A DNA stretch of 64,000 nt from Desulfospira joergensenii DSM 10085 (GTDB lineage Bacteria > Desulfobacterota > Desulfobacteria > Desulfobacterales > Desulfobacteraceae), in assembly GCF_000420085.1 (NCBI RefSeq), contig NZ_ATUG01000002.1, forward strand, positions 310,001 to 374,000, read 5' to 3'. Within the stretch, counting starts at the first letter, position 1, and the number at the start of each line of letters is the position of its first letter. The notes below the pieces were generated by a model. That model saw only the letters and a program-made list of their open reading frames with translations, was not told the origin of the DNA and made no database searches. Both the position numbers and the translations under genes were made by a program. Positions 35,900 to 45,329 of the stretch are shown one piece after another.

Positions 35900-36676
35900 T
35901 TACCGGTCTTTCCATTCCGTAGTGGTCTTATTCAAAAAGGCTTTGATGCCGTTCCGGGCATCCTCTGAGGTATTGTTCATGACAATGGTATGCTTGGCAT
36001 AGTGCAGGGCCTGGGCATCGGTCATGTCTGCCTGGGCATAGAGGCCCTGTTTCCCGATGGCCAGGGCAAAGCCGCTGGCCTGGGAGATCTGCTCCGCCAG
36101 TTCCATGGTTTCAGATTCCAGGTCTTCCAAGGGCACCACCCGGTTGACCAGTCCCAGTTCCCTGGCTTCGGATGCGGGAAAGTCCCGGCCGGTCAACAGC
36201 ATCTCCATGGCCGCTTTTCTGCCGATGGCCCGGGTGACGGCCACCATGGGGGTGGTACAGAACAGGCCGATTTTGACGCCCGGGGTGGAGAACCGGGCAT
36301 TGTCCGCAGCCACGATCAGATCGCACCAGGCCGCCAGCTGGCAGCCGGCGGCAGTGGCAATTCCCTGTACCCCGCAGATCACCGGCTGGGGAATTTCGTG
36401 GAGCATCATCATCATCCGGGTACACTGGTCAAAGATGAACTTGTACTCTTTGGTCCCCTTATCCACCATTTCGGAGAGGTCATGGCCGGCGCAGAAGTGT
36501 TTTCCCCTGGCCTTGAGAACCAGCACCTTGATGGATTCATCCCCGGCCGTCCTTTCCAGGACATGGATTATTTCCCGGATTTTCTGCCGGGAAAGGGCAT
36601 TGATCTTTTCAGGGGTGTTCAGGGTTAAAAGTCCAACGGCATGGGTCTGGGAAAAGGTGATCTCTTTGTAATCCAT
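35900..36676 (-). CDS. Crotonase-fold protein (enoyl-CoA hydratase family, ECHDC3-like)
   Basis: 258 residues from ATG 36674-36676, chosen for AGGAGG 6 bp upstream; the frame stays open another 76 codons without a better signal. Oxyanion-hole motif HFCAGHDLSEM and GIATAAGCQLAAWCDLIVAA are present. Both hydratase glutamates are missing: the first is Gln (GCQLA, usually GCELA), the second lies in FSTPGVKIGLF (usually QPEI). A standard hydratase role is therefore unlikely; another acyl-CoA reaction is more probable. Confidence 0.85.
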   Translation of the reverse strand: MDYKEITFSQTHAVGLLTLNTPEKINALSRQKIREIIHVLERTAGDESIKVLVLKARGKHFCAGHDLSEMVDKGTKEYKFIFDQCTRMMMMLHEIPQPVICGVQGIATAAGCQLAAWCDLIVAADNARFSTPGVKIGLFCTTPMVAVTRAIGRKAAMEMLLTGRDFPASEARELGLVNRVVPLEDLESETMELAEQISQASGFALAIGKQGLYAQADMTDAQALHYAKHTIVMNNTSEDARNGIKAFLNKTTTEWKDR

Positions 36677-37042
36677 TTGGTACCTCCTGTGATTGGGAAT
36701 GGATGAAACCGGGTTCCGGATGAATAGATTGTCTCTAACATGCAGAAAATATAGTGTCAATTTAAGACTTTGTTTTTGTAAGGAATTCCTGTGGGTTCTG
36801 TTCCGGTTGTGGGCAGCATTGTCAGGATCAGGGGGGCAAAAACGATAAGAGCCGGACCCGGATATGCGGATCGCGAGCATGGGATAGGGGAACCAAAGAG
36901 CCATTGTGATTTGTTTTTAATTCTGCTATCTGGGAAACGGTGACCCGTTCCAAAAACTCCTGTGGCCGGGATCCCGCCAGAATCGTAGGAATACGATATC
37001 TGAAATTAGGGAAATGGCATCAACCTTTGATCAAGGGGGATT
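36677..37042. other. Divergent intergenic region
   Basis: 366 bp between the crotonase-like and GMC genes. No ORF of note and no clear promoter pair. AAGGGGG at 37033-37039 is the ribosome site of the GMC gene. Confidence 0.5.
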
Positions 37043-38728
37043 ATGACTGATTTTGATTTTGACTACATCGTTGTGGGATCTGGTTTCGGGGGAAGTGTAT
37101 CTGCCATGCGGCTGTCCCAGAAAGGATACCGGGTCGGGGTCATTGAATCCGGAAAAAGATGGAAAAATCAAGATTTTGCTAAAAGAAACTGGAATCTGCA
37201 CAAGTTCCTCTGGATGCCCAAGATCTTTTTGCACGGAATCCAGCGCATGTCCCTTCTCAACGATGTGTTTATCCTGGGAGGGGCCGGTGTGGGCGGGGGC
37301 AGCCTCAACTATGCCAATACCCTCTATATTCCGCCGGACAAGTTCTTTGATCGGGATACGGTGAAACGGCTGGGCGGGAAAAAAGAGCTGCTCCCCTTTT
37401 ACAGCATTGCGAAAAAGATGCTGGGGGCCGTTGAGAATCCGGTTCTGGGGGAGTCGGACCATCTCATGCGGGAAACTGCCCAAGAATTCGGCCGGGCCCA
37501 TACCTTTTGCAAGACCGAGGTGGGCGTCTATTTTGGTGAGGAGGGGAAACGGGCCAGGGATCCCTATTTTTTCGGGGAGGGCCCGGACCGGATCGGTTGC
37601 GAACTCTGCGGGGCCTGCATGACCGGCTGCCGTAAGGATGCAAAAAACACCCTGGACAAAAATTACCTTTTCTTTGCCGAGAAATTCGGAGCTCAAATCA
37701 TCCCTGAGAACAAAGTGGTAGATGTCCGCCCTCTTTCCCCGGAGGGCTCTGCCGGGTATGAGATCACCACCGTCAAGACCACGACCCTGTTCGGGAAAAG
37801 ATCCTCTTTCCGAACCAAGGGCATTGTTTTTTCCGCCGGGGTCCTGGGAACCCTCTCCCTGCTGCTGAACATGAAGGAAAAGGGCAGGCTGCCCAGGCTC
37901 TCCTCTGATCTGGGGAAGATCGTGCGAACCAACAGTGAGGCCATCTGCGGGGTGAAGTCCGATTCCGGGGATGCCGATTTTTCAAAAGGGGTGGCCATTA
38001 CCTCCAGCGTGCATCCGGATGAGGATACCCATATGGAGCCGGTCCGGTATGCAAAGGGGAATGATTTCATGGGACTGCTCCCCGTACTTCTCACCGATGG
38101 GGGAGGGAAGATCCCCAGATTTGTCCGGTATCTTTTCAATGTGATCAAACATCCGGTCCGGTTTTTTAAGGTGCTCAATCCCATCGGATTTGCCCGCCGG
38201 AGCCTGATCATCCTGGTCATGCAGACCCATGACAACTATCTCAACCTCTTTTTGAAACGCCGTCTGATCTGGCCCTTTGCCAGGTCCCTGACTTCGGAGC
38301 AGGCCACGGATAAGAAAAATCCCGTATACATCCCCATTGCCAATGAATTTGCCCGCCGCCTGGGAAAACGCATGGGCGGCACCCCCACCAGCATTTTTAC
38401 CGAGGTCTACCTGGACGTACCCATTACAGCCCATATCATGGGCGGCTGCTGTCTGCACGAAGAGCCCGGCCGGGGGGGCATTGACAAGAAGAACCAGGTG
38501 AGGGGATATGAGAACATGCTGGTTGCGGATGCCTCCACGATCCCGGAAAATCTGGGCGTGAATCCTGCCCTGTCCATCACGGCCCTGGCGGAAAGGGCCA
38601 TGTCCTTTATCCCGGTCAAACCGTCGAAAAAGATGAACTTTTTAAAGGCGGAGTTCAAATGGGGGATTGATAGTCTGCTGGTCCGGTCCCCTGAGCCGGG
38701 TCCGGGCAGGGAGGAAACAAGCCCTTGA
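37043..38728 (+). CDS. GMC-family oxidoreductase with CX2CX2CX3C motif
   Basis: A 561-residue flavoprotein. FAD-binding [12 protein letters not shown] at the N-terminus; [17 protein letters not shown] is the second GMC signature; C-terminal [11 protein letters not shown] and [17 protein letters not shown] close the active site, as in cholesterol-oxidase-like GMC proteins. Cys186, 189, 192 and 196 ([19 protein letters not shown]) form CX2CX2CX3C, which could hold an iron-sulfur cluster. It should oxidise an alcohol or steroid-like hydroxyl; electron acceptor unknown. Convergent with the following C_GCAxxG-type gene. Confidence 0.87.
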   Translation: MTDFDFDYIVVGSGFGGSVSAMRLSQKGYRVGVIESGKRWKNQDFAKRNWNLHKFLWMPKIFLHGIQRMSLLNDVFILGGAGVGGGSLNYANTLYIPPDKFFDRDTVKRLGGKKELLPFYSIAKKMLGAVENPVLGESDHLMRETAQEFGRAHTFCKTEVGVYFGEEGKRARDPYFFGEGPDRIGCELCGACMTGCRKDAKNTLDKNYLFFAEKFGAQIIPENKVVDVRPLSPEGSAGYEITTVKTTTLFGKRSSFRTKGIVFSAGVLGTLSLLLNMKEKGRLPRLSSDLGKIVRTNSEAICGVKSDSGDADFSKGVAITSSVHPDEDTHMEPVRYAKGNDFMGLLPVLLTDGGGKIPRFVRYLFNVIKHPVRFFKVLNPIGFARRSLIILVMQTHDNYLNLFLKRRLIWPFARSLTSEQATDKKNPVYIPIANEFARRLGKRMGGTPTSIFTEVYLDVPITAHIMGGCCLHEEPGRGGIDKKNQVRGYENMLVADASTIPENLGVNPALSITALAERAMSFIPVKPSKKMNFLKAEFKWGIDSLLVRSPEPGPGREETSP

Positions 38729-38763
38729 TGGAAAGATTAGGGGAAAAATAGAAGGCAGGACCT

Positions 38764-39213
38764 TTATCCGGGAAGCTCTTTTCCATGGTTTCGGGCCAGC
38801 AGTTCCAGAAGATCCCGGGTCACGGCCCGGACCACTTCCCGGCATCGTTCCATTTGAAATTCTTCCCCGAACTCATCCCGCAGGGTGGCGCAATGGGTGG
38901 TTCCCCAGGTCTCCACAAAGTGTTGGCGCAGCCCAGCCCCCAGGGATGCGGGAAGGTCCCAGTCTCCTGAGGGGTCTTTGCGGCCGTGAATATGGCCGAT
39001 GGCGATGAGGCCGCCGGAAAGGGCGCCGCAGGCATCCCCATAGGTTTTTCCGAAACCGCCCCCAAAGGGTGTGGCATGGGCCGCTGCCAGGGTGGGATCC
39101 TGTCCCAGGCTTTGCAATACAGCCCAGGCCACGGCTTCTGCGCAATGAAATCCATTTCCGAAAAGTTCTCCTGCCTGATCACAGGCCTCGCAGATGATGG
39201 CGGTTTCTTTCAT
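38764..39213 (-). CDS. C_GCAxxG_C_C-type putative redox protein
   Basis: 149 residues. The cysteine pattern of the family is seen: HCAEAV, then GDACGALSGGLIAIG, HCATLRDEFG and MERCREVV, plus an early EACDQA. Such proteins are small, soluble, common in anaerobes and often placed next to oxidoreductases or metal enzymes; the function is not established. Neighbours here are the GMC oxidoreductase (convergent) and an aldehyde:ferredoxin oxidoreductase 1.4 kb away. Confidence 0.82.
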   Translation of the reverse strand: MKETAIICEACDQAGELFGNGFHCAEAVAWAVLQSLGQDPTLAAAHATPFGGGFGKTYGDACGALSGGLIAIGHIHGRKDPSGDWDLPASLGAGLRQHFVETWGTTHCATLRDEFGEEFQMERCREVVRAVTRDLLELLARNHGKELPG

Positions 39214-39446
39214 TTTTTTTCTCCTGATAATGGGAAAATTTGATATGGGGTTGTGCCTGTCTGATATTTCCTTTAAGCTTCTTTTTTAATCGTGTCCAAC
39301 GATTTATTCCGATGGTGCCCATCGCCGGAGCCGATGGGAGTTTGAAAAAAGGAAGTGAGGCTGTCAAGGGATTCCAGGGAGCCTTGAATGACAAGGCTTC
39401 TCCTGCATATCCCGGCAATGAATCTTTAAGTTCTGTGAGGTTTGAT

Positions 39447-40535
39447 ATGAAAAAATTTTTCTTTTCTATCTCCCATCTGGTTCTGATCTGCCTGCTGATT
39501 TCTTCTGTTTTGTCGGCCGGTGAAGCCAACCGTTCCGCCACTCTGGTTGTGGACCGGGATGAAACCTGTAGTTCCCAGGCCTTTACGGATCACATGATCA
39601 GTACGGATACCGTGACTTTTGTACTCCCGGAAACCGACGGCCCGGTCAGCGGAAACGGTCAGTACCGCCTGAAAGGTTCCGGATACTCTCTTTCCGGGCC
39701 CAGCCGGTACAGGGGCCGGGTGGTGGATGAGGAAACCCTTGTCTTAAGCTATGGGCAGTGGTGGTACAAGGGCAAGGCCATGACGCCGGCGGCCCCGGAA
39801 ATGCCCACGGAGGCCCGGACCGTAAGCATTCCCCTTGAGCCGGGCGGAGAAAAGGTCATCCGTTTCACCAATGCCCATGCAGATTTGAAAAGCCCCTGTT
39901 CCGGGACAGTGATCTACCGGCTGAAAATGGAGCGGGAAACCCAGGTATGGAATATTGTTCTGACCGGTTCCTATCATGTTGAACATTTGACCGCATTGTG
40001 GGGGCCTGAATTTGCCTTTGGCAAAGATTATTTCCAATATGCCAGCGGTGCGGTGTTCCATTATAACCTGGCCGTCCAGGTGGTTTTAACCAAGAAAAAG
40101 GGCAGGCTCGTTTACACCTCGGGCCGGGTGCAGAAGGCCCAGGTCAAATTCGAGTACAGGCAGACACCGGAGCTGTACTCGGTCCAAAGCCTTGTCTGCA
40201 GGGGCTGCGATGCCGTGAATCGGCTGAAAGGAAGATCCCTGTCCGGAAGCCTGTCCAAAGGGACCCTTTCCCTTTCCTGGCCGGACATCCGGCCACTGGT
40301 GGAGGGGAGATCAAGGCTGGCAGGCCAATGCGATCCGGGCCAGACCATCTGTGCGAAAAGGAAAAAAGAAGAGCTCGCCTTTTCTGGCCAGGATGACGGG
40401 TTCCTGATGCGGGCCGCCGGTCATGTACTGGCCCTCAGGCCCGGGGTCCAATCCTTTAAGATCGACAGCAGCGACAATCCCGGGGCAGCTATCCTGCGGA
40501 TCTATCACGACTATAGACTGGAAAGGGTAAAATAG
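39447..40535 (+). CDS. Unrecognised secreted protein, 362 aa
   Basis: Start chosen at ATG 39447 (GTGAGG 7 bp upstream) because it begins a signal peptide, FFFSISHLVLICLLISSVLSA; the frame is open 69 codons further upstream without signal. The mature protein is beta-rich (many alternating T/V/Y strands) and has about six Cys, including SLVCRGCDAVN and CDPGQTICAK, which suggests disulfides. No family recognised. It diverges from the C_GCAxxG-type gene and converges with the aldehyde:ferredoxin oxidoreductase gene. Confidence 0.7.
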   Translation: MKKFFFSISHLVLICLLISSVLSAGEANRSATLVVDRDETCSSQAFTDHMISTDTVTFVLPETDGPVSGNGQYRLKGSGYSLSGPSRYRGRVVDEETLVLSYGQWWYKGKAMTPAAPEMPTEARTVSIPLEPGGEKVIRFTNAHADLKSPCSGTVIYRLKMERETQVWNIVLTGSYHVEHLTALWGPEFAFGKDYFQYASGAVFHYNLAVQVVLTKKKGRLVYTSGRVQKAQVKFEYRQTPELYSVQSLVCRGCDAVNRLKGRSLSGSLSKGTLSLSWPDIRPLVEGRSRLAGQCDPGQTICAKRKKEELAFSGQDDGFLMRAAGHVLALRPGVQSFKIDSSDNPGAAILRIYHDYRLERVK

Positions 40536-40594
40536 GGGGCCTTTGTCCGCAGATGGATCCGGGCGGGCATTTCCCTGCAGGAGCAAACTCGCCG

Positions 40595-40634
40595 TAAAAG
40601 AAAAAGGGGGATGGAAACAATGTTTCCATCCCCC
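40595..40634 (-). terminator. Terminator of the aldehyde:ferredoxin oxidoreductase gene
   Basis: On the minus strand a 12-bp perfect stem (GGGGGATGGAAA with TTTCCATCCCCC, 40606-40617 and 40623-40634) is followed by TTTTTCTTTT (complement of 40596-40605). It can also stop plus-strand transcription weakly. Confidence 0.9.
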
Positions 40635-40657
40635 TAAGTATAACGGGATTTCGTAAA

Positions 40658-42382
40658 TTAGAAATTGAGAAGTTCGCTGAGCTCTTTGGTGGAGAAATCC
40701 CATTCCGTGTTGTGGGGCGGGAACTCGTCCATGAACATTTCAGGCAGCTGGTCGTCCACAGGGGTGAAACCGGCTTTTTTGTTGAACTCCCTTTCATTTG
40801 TCAGGATGGACTTGCCCAGTTCAATGACATCGTCCGGGGTCAGGGTCAGGCCGTGCTGGGCATTGATCATGTCCACGATGGTGGGCAGGCCGTCTTCGTT
40901 GTCCAGGACGGCAAAGGCCACGAACAGGCAGAGGCCTGCCGCGTCAATGGCGGCGGTGGCCACCTGGAGGTTCTGGGACAGCTCCAGGTTGCCCTCTTTT
41001 TTGTGGGGGTCAATGGTGCCGCCCACGCCCAGGATATTGGCGGTTACCCCGTATCCTGCAGTATGGTCCGCTCCCATGGGGGTGGTGGCGTAGGTGACGC
41101 CCACACCTTTGCAGGACCTGGGATCATAGGCGGGCAGGGACTGTTTCTTGACCACGGGCACCCGGGAGACTCCCAGGGCATCCCCGGTGAACAGGGCGCC
41201 GTTTCCGATAATCTTGCCTTCTGCTGCATAGCTGCCGATCTTGGAGAGCAGATCCACGGCGGCCTGGCCGTCCCCCCAGGGGATCATCCCGCCTTCCATG
41301 GCGATTCCTAAAGCCACGCCCATTTCAATGGTGTCCAGGCCGAAGTCGTCGCAGAGCCTGTCCAGCATGGCGATGTGGTCCAGCTCCTTTATGGTGGTAT
41401 GTGCGCCAAAGGCCCAGATGGTTTCATATTCAAAGCCCGAGGTCAGGTACTTGTTGTCCTTGTCATGGTAGACATTGGAGCATTTGATCACGCATCCGGG
41501 ATGGCAGCCTTCTGTGGTGATGCCCCCCCGGGCTTCAATGGTCTCGGCCATGGTTTCCCCGCTGATATCCTTGGCATGCTCAAACCGCCCGGATCTGAAG
41601 TTCTTGGTGGGCAGGGTGCCTGCTTCGTTGATGACATTGACCAGAACCGCGGTTCCCAGTGCCGGCAGGCCTTCGCCGGTAACCGGATGTTTGTGGAGCA
41701 TTTCCACCCAGCGCTTGTTGGCCGCCTTAAAAGCGTCGGGATCTTTGATTTCCATCCGGCCGGCCCCCTTGTCATCCACCACAATGGCCTTGATCTTCTT
41801 GGAGCCCATGACCGCTCCCAGGCCGCCCCGGCCGTGGGCCCGTCCGGGCCTGCCGTTCATGTCGGCCTGGTTGATGGAGGCCCCCTTAAGGCATTGCTCT
41901 CCGGCCTGGCCGATGCTCAATACCCCGACCTTGCCGTACTTGTCCCAGAGTTTTTCCATGATCTCGTAGTTGCCTGCCTTGACAAGATCTCCGGCCGGGA
42001 GGATCTCAACTCCGTCATTGTTGATGACGATCATGCTGTACTCATCATCATCGGGTTTTCCTTCCAGGACAAGGGCAGCGATTCCCAGTTTGGCCAGTTT
42101 CTGGGAAACCAGGCCCCCGGCGTTGCTTTCCTTGATACCGCCGGTAAGAGGGGATTTGGCACCGGCGGACAAGCGGCCCGAGTCGGCTGCCGGCGACCCC
42201 GAAAGAACACCGGGTGCGAAAATCAGCTTGTTGTTTTTTCCCAGGGGATGGCAGGTGGCAGGCACCTCATCCAGAACCATCTTGGATGTCAGGGCCCTTC
42301 CCCCGAGACCGGCATAGGCATCGGGAGTTTCCTCAAATGTAAAGGTCTTTTCCTTGGTGTTTATACGTAATAGTTTTCCCAT
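40658..42382 (-). CDS. aor: Aldehyde:ferredoxin oxidoreductase (tungsten-type)
   Basis: 574 residues. N-terminal pterin-binding domain: GLGGRALTSKMV, SGSPAADSGRLSAGAKSPLT, GRAHGRGGLGAVMGSKKIKA. Cluster cysteines appear in TEGCHPGCVIKCSN and the last in IDAAGLCLFVAF. The first spacing here is CX3CX3C where classical archaeal enzymes have CX2CX3C, so it belongs to a side branch. It should oxidise aldehydes to acids with ferredoxin and a tungsten- (or molybdenum-) bispyranopterin. AAGGAGG precedes the ATG. The Crp/Fnr gene upstream on the same strand may control it. Confidence 0.9.
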   Translation of the reverse strand: MGKLLRINTKEKTFTFEETPDAYAGLGGRALTSKMVLDEVPATCHPLGKNNKLIFAPGVLSGSPAADSGRLSAGAKSPLTGGIKESNAGGLVSQKLAKLGIAALVLEGKPDDDEYSMIVINNDGVEILPAGDLVKAGNYEIMEKLWDKYGKVGVLSIGQAGEQCLKGASINQADMNGRPGRAHGRGGLGAVMGSKKIKAIVVDDKGAGRMEIKDPDAFKAANKRWVEMLHKHPVTGEGLPALGTAVLVNVINEAGTLPTKNFRSGRFEHAKDISGETMAETIEARGGITTEGCHPGCVIKCSNVYHDKDNKYLTSGFEYETIWAFGAHTTIKELDHIAMLDRLCDDFGLDTIEMGVALGIAMEGGMIPWGDGQAAVDLLSKIGSYAAEGKIIGNGALFTGDALGVSRVPVVKKQSLPAYDPRSCKGVGVTYATTPMGADHTAGYGVTANILGVGGTIDPHKKEGNLELSQNLQVATAAIDAAGLCLFVAFAVLDNEDGLPTIVDMINAQHGLTLTPDDVIELGKSILTNEREFNKKAGFTPVDDQLPEMFMDEFPPHNTEWDFSTKELSELLNF

Positions 42383-42533
42383 TTTTCCTCCTTGGCAAAT
42401 GTTCAGACGTTCATTTCATTGAGTTTTTCAACGGATTAAAATGCTCTTCCCGGCTTGACCCTTTCCACCGGGAAATATCCGTACACGATACAATATGCCA
42501 CGGACCGGGGAGGTTGTCTAATAAAAAAAAAGA
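42383..42533 (-). promoter_or_regulatory. Leader between the Crp/Fnr gene and the aldehyde:ferredoxin oxidoreductase gene
   Basis: 151 bp. It contains an imperfect dyad TTGAAAAACTCAA (TTGA-N5-TCAA; the FNR pattern needs N6) and an inverted repeat TTCCCGG/CCGGGAA near 42449-42473. These are candidate regulator sites only. Confidence 0.3.
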
Positions 42534-43208
42534 TTAAATTTTTCCGGATTCAGCCAGGTCGGAAAGCCCTTCTAAGTCCTTGAGGAGAATCTCCTTTGCC
42601 CGGACCCGGATCAGATCGAGATCGGACATTTTTTTCAGGACTCTGGAGATGGTTTCAGGGGTGGTGCCGATGAGATTGGAGAGCTGGGCCTTGGAAATGG
42701 GCAGGGTCACCCGGGTCTGGTTGTTCTGCTCCCGGGACAGGGTCAGGATATAGGCGGCCAGCCTTGCCGGCACCTCTTTGAGACTCAGATTTTCGATCTG
42801 AACCGTAAAGGCCCGAAGTCTTTTGGAAAGGTCGGCCAGCATGTTCATGGCCAGGGCCGGTGCCTGGGTGATGAGTTCGACAAACCGGTTCCTGGGCAGA
42901 AAGAGAATCCCGGAAGCTTCAAGGGCCATGGAGGAGGCGGGAAAGCTTTTGCCTTCGAAAACCGGAACCTCGCCAAAGGTATGGCCGGGGCCGTAGATGT
43001 GGAGGATCTGCTCCTTTCCTTCAAAGGAAAGCTTGAATACCTTTATCTTGCCGGTCTGCACGATATAGAAGCCGTCTCCCCGGTCTCCTTCCTGGAATAT
43101 GATCTCTCCTTTGCCGAATTCCAGGCGGGTGGAAATGGCATGGATTTTTTCCAGGTTGGATTCGGAAAGTCCGGAAAAAAGGGGGATGGTTTTCAGGGGA
43201 TCAATCAG
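42534..43208 (-). CDS. Crp/Fnr-family transcriptional regulator, non-AUG start
   Basis: The cyclic-nucleotide-type domain begins well before the first ATG (43061): KTIPLFSGLSESNLEKIHA, FGKGEIIFQEGDRGDGFYI, then IVQTGKIKVFK. In this frame the only possible starts are CTG at 43206-43208 or ATT at 43203-43205, 8-11 bp after GAGG. That gives about 224 residues, the family norm. The winged helix is near the C-terminus (ISKAQLSNLIGTTPETISRVL). No Fnr-type N-terminal cysteines are present, so sensing is by another ligand. An ATG 7 codons earlier in another frame stops after four codons. Confidence 0.8.
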   Translation of the reverse strand: MIDPLKTIPLFSGLSESNLEKIHAISTRLEFGKGEIIFQEGDRGDGFYIVQTGKIKVFKLSFEGKEQILHIYGPGHTFGEVPVFEGKSFPASSMALEASGILFLPRNRFVELITQAPALAMNMLADLSKRLRAFTVQIENLSLKEVPARLAAYILTLSREQNNQTRVTLPISKAQLSNLIGTTPETISRVLKKMSDLDLIRVRAKEILLKDLEGLSDLAESGKI

Positions 43209-43364
43209 TTTTCATTCCTCAATAAAGAGCCAAAAGCAAAAAATGGGGGCCGTCTTTACAAAACAATTCTGTCATGATCTTATTACCAGGTTATCCGCAG
43301 GTTTTGCAAATGCTTATTTTACTAGCAAAAGTCCGTTTTAAGGAGCGGATTGCACGGGAGGAAG

Positions 43365-44138
43365 ATGAAAGCCTATTATCTGATCCATATTCAATACCTG
43401 GGGTTCAGGTTCCACGGCTGGCAGAGCCAGCCCGGGGTCAGGACCGTGGAGAAGATGCTGGAAAAGACCCTGAAAACGGTTCTGGGGCACGAAGATTTTA
43501 AAATGTTGGGGGCCAGCCGGACCGACGCCATGGTTTCGGCGGACCATTCCCTGTGCGAACTTTTTCTGCATCATCCCCTGGAGGATTGGGACCGGTTTTT
43601 AAGGGAGATGAATGCAAACCTGCCCAACGATATCCGGATTCTCAAGATCGAGGAAACCACCCGGGATTTCAATATTATCAATAGTCCCCGGATAAAGGAG
43701 TATGCCTATTACTTCGCTTTCGGGGAAAAATTTCACCCTTTTTGCGCATCCCTGATGACCTGCTTTCAGGGCCGCCTTGACATTGATCTGATGAAACAGG
43801 GGGCAGCCCTGTTCCACGGAAAACATGAGTTCGCTCAATACTGTACCCGGCCCGAAGCCAAAACACAGACCGTGCGGGAGATCCTTTTCACCAGGATAGA
43901 GGAAAACAAGGCCCTGAAAGCCAGTTTTTTTCCGGAAAGATCCTGGGTATGGAAGATCCATTCAAAGGGATTTTTACGGAATCAGATCCGGTTGATGATG
44001 GGGCAGCTGATCTGCCTGGGGAGGGGAGAGATCAACCTGAAAACAATTGAGGATTCCCTTACGGATAGGGGGAACAAGCCCCTCCGGCAAATCGCCCCGC
44101 CTTCCGGACTGATTTTAAATCGAATCCGGCTTTTGTAA
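43365..44138 (+). CDS. truA: TruA-family tRNA pseudouridine synthase
   Basis: 257 residues from ATG 43365 (GGGAGGA 5 bp upstream). Catalytic Asp in LGASRTDAMVSADHS; most TruA have GAGRTDAGVHA, so the loop after RTD differs. C-terminal half SKGFLRNQIRLMMGQLICLG and IAPPSGLILNRIRL is typical. It isomerises uridines 38-40 of the tRNA anticodon arm; given the altered loop, a different set of sites is possible. Diverges from the Crp/Fnr gene. Confidence 0.85.
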   Translation: MKAYYLIHIQYLGFRFHGWQSQPGVRTVEKMLEKTLKTVLGHEDFKMLGASRTDAMVSADHSLCELFLHHPLEDWDRFLREMNANLPNDIRILKIEETTRDFNIINSPRIKEYAYYFAFGEKFHPFCASLMTCFQGRLDIDLMKQGAALFHGKHEFAQYCTRPEAKTQTVREILFTRIEENKALKASFFPERSWVWKIHSKGFLRNQIRLMMGQLICLGRGEINLKTIEDSLTDRGNKPLRQIAPPSGLILNRIRLL

Positions 44139-44259
44139 GAAAATTTCCTACAGGACAATCAGAATTCTTCCAATTGCTGCTTTGGTAAGGCCTTGATACC
44201 TTATAACCTGGTCAGAAAGATGTGTCATTCTAATTTACACCATTTAACAGGAGGATCGT

Positions 44260-45222
44260 ATGAGAGGGAAGAGTTTATGGATCATCGGGTTTATTGCTGT
44301 GCTTTCAATGGCACTTTGTCAGACTGCTTTTGCCAAGGAAAGAATTGTATTCGGCGGCGGCCCCGCCGGCGGAACCTTCCAGGTGGTAGCCAACGCCGTC
44401 CAGGTTTACAAACCCATGAAGATGGCTGCAGATTTCAAGGTACAGGCCCAGTCTTCTGCCGGTTCTGTTGAGAACCTGAGAAAAACCGATGCCGGAAGGC
44501 AGCAGATGAGCGTTGTTTATTCAGGCCATGTCTATCTCGGCCGCAACGGCATGATGAAAAATGATACCAAAAAATATGAAAACGTAATGGCGGTTGCATG
44601 GCTCTACGGTGCTCCGGGTCAGCTGGTTGTCCGCAAAGGATCCGGCATCAATTCCGTAAAAGACCTTGTGGGCAAGAAAGTCGGCGTGGGCAATGCCGGT
44701 TCCGGCGCCTTTGCCAACTGCGAGCTCTTCTTTTCCCACATGGGGGTATGGGACAAGATTGAGAGAAACGCCATGGGATACAACGATGCTGCCCAGGCCT
44801 TCGGCAACAATCAGCTGGATGCTTTCTGGCTGTTCACGGCCTTCCCCAGCGGAGCCGTCATCATGGCAGCCCAGACCAACGACATTGCCCTGGTCAACCT
44901 GGATGCCGATGCAAAGGCCTCCGGTTTTTATGACAAATACCCCTATTTTGCCAAGCTCTCTGTTCCGGCCAACACTTACAAGGGTGTAGACTACGATTCT
45001 CCTTCTTTCCAGGATTCAGCCCTCTGGGTGGCAAACTCAAAAGTCTCTGCTGACGTGGTTTATAAAATGTTGTCCCTGATATACAGCGATGAGGGTCTGG
45101 CCCATATGAAAGAACAGAAAAAGACCTTTAAGCACATGTCCGTGAAAACCGGTGCCGACGGCATTGTAACTCCTTTCCATCCCGGAGCTGAAAAGTTCTG
45201 GAAAGAAAAAGGCGTCTTATAG
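44260..45222 (+). CDS. TAXI-family TRAP transporter substrate-binding protein
   Basis: 320 residues with a signal peptide (cleavage after QTAFA, about residue 24). TAXI hallmarks: FGGGPAGGTFQVVANAV, SSAGSVENLRK, GKKVGVGNAGSGAFAN, FWLFTAFPSGAVI. It captures an organic anion in the periplasm for the fused membrane protein encoded next; TAXI systems are known for glutamate, 2-oxoglutarate and similar acids, but the ligand here is unknown. AGGAGG ribosome site. Confidence 0.92.
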   Translation: MRGKSLWIIGFIAVLSMALCQTAFAKERIVFGGGPAGGTFQVVANAVQVYKPMKMAADFKVQAQSSAGSVENLRKTDAGRQQMSVVYSGHVYLGRNGMMKNDTKKYENVMAVAWLYGAPGQLVVRKGSGINSVKDLVGKKVGVGNAGSGAFANCELFFSHMGVWDKIERNAMGYNDAAQAFGNNQLDAFWLFTAFPSGAVIMAAQTNDIALVNLDADAKASGFYDKYPYFAKLSVPANTYKGVDYDSPSFQDSALWVANSKVSADVVYKMLSLIYSDEGLAHMKEQKKTFKHMSVKTGADGIVTPFHPGAEKFWKEKGVL

Positions 45223-45245
45223 GATCTGTTGTTTGGTTGGTGATT

Positions 45246-45293
45246 CCGGGCCCGGGGTTTCAACGCCCCGGACCCGGGAGAGCCGGGTTTTTT
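45246..45293 (+). terminator. Two overlapping hairpins between the TRAP genes
   Basis: A large stem CCGGGCCCGGGG / CCCCGGACCCGG (45246-45277, one mismatch) competes with a small one, ACCCGG / CCGGGT (45272-45288), that ends in TTTTTT. They share 45272-45277, so only one can form. The likely effect is less permease than binding protein, as usual for TRAP operons. Confidence 0.6.
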
Positions 45294-45329
45294 CATTTGG
45301 TATGAATCAAGAAAACAGGAAGGCAAACC

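Noticed and set aside
42405..42435. FNR/HcpR box upstream of the aldehyde:ferredoxin oxidoreductase gene
   Set aside because: Half sites TTGA/TCAA are 5 bp apart instead of 6, so the dyad does not fit the known spacing.
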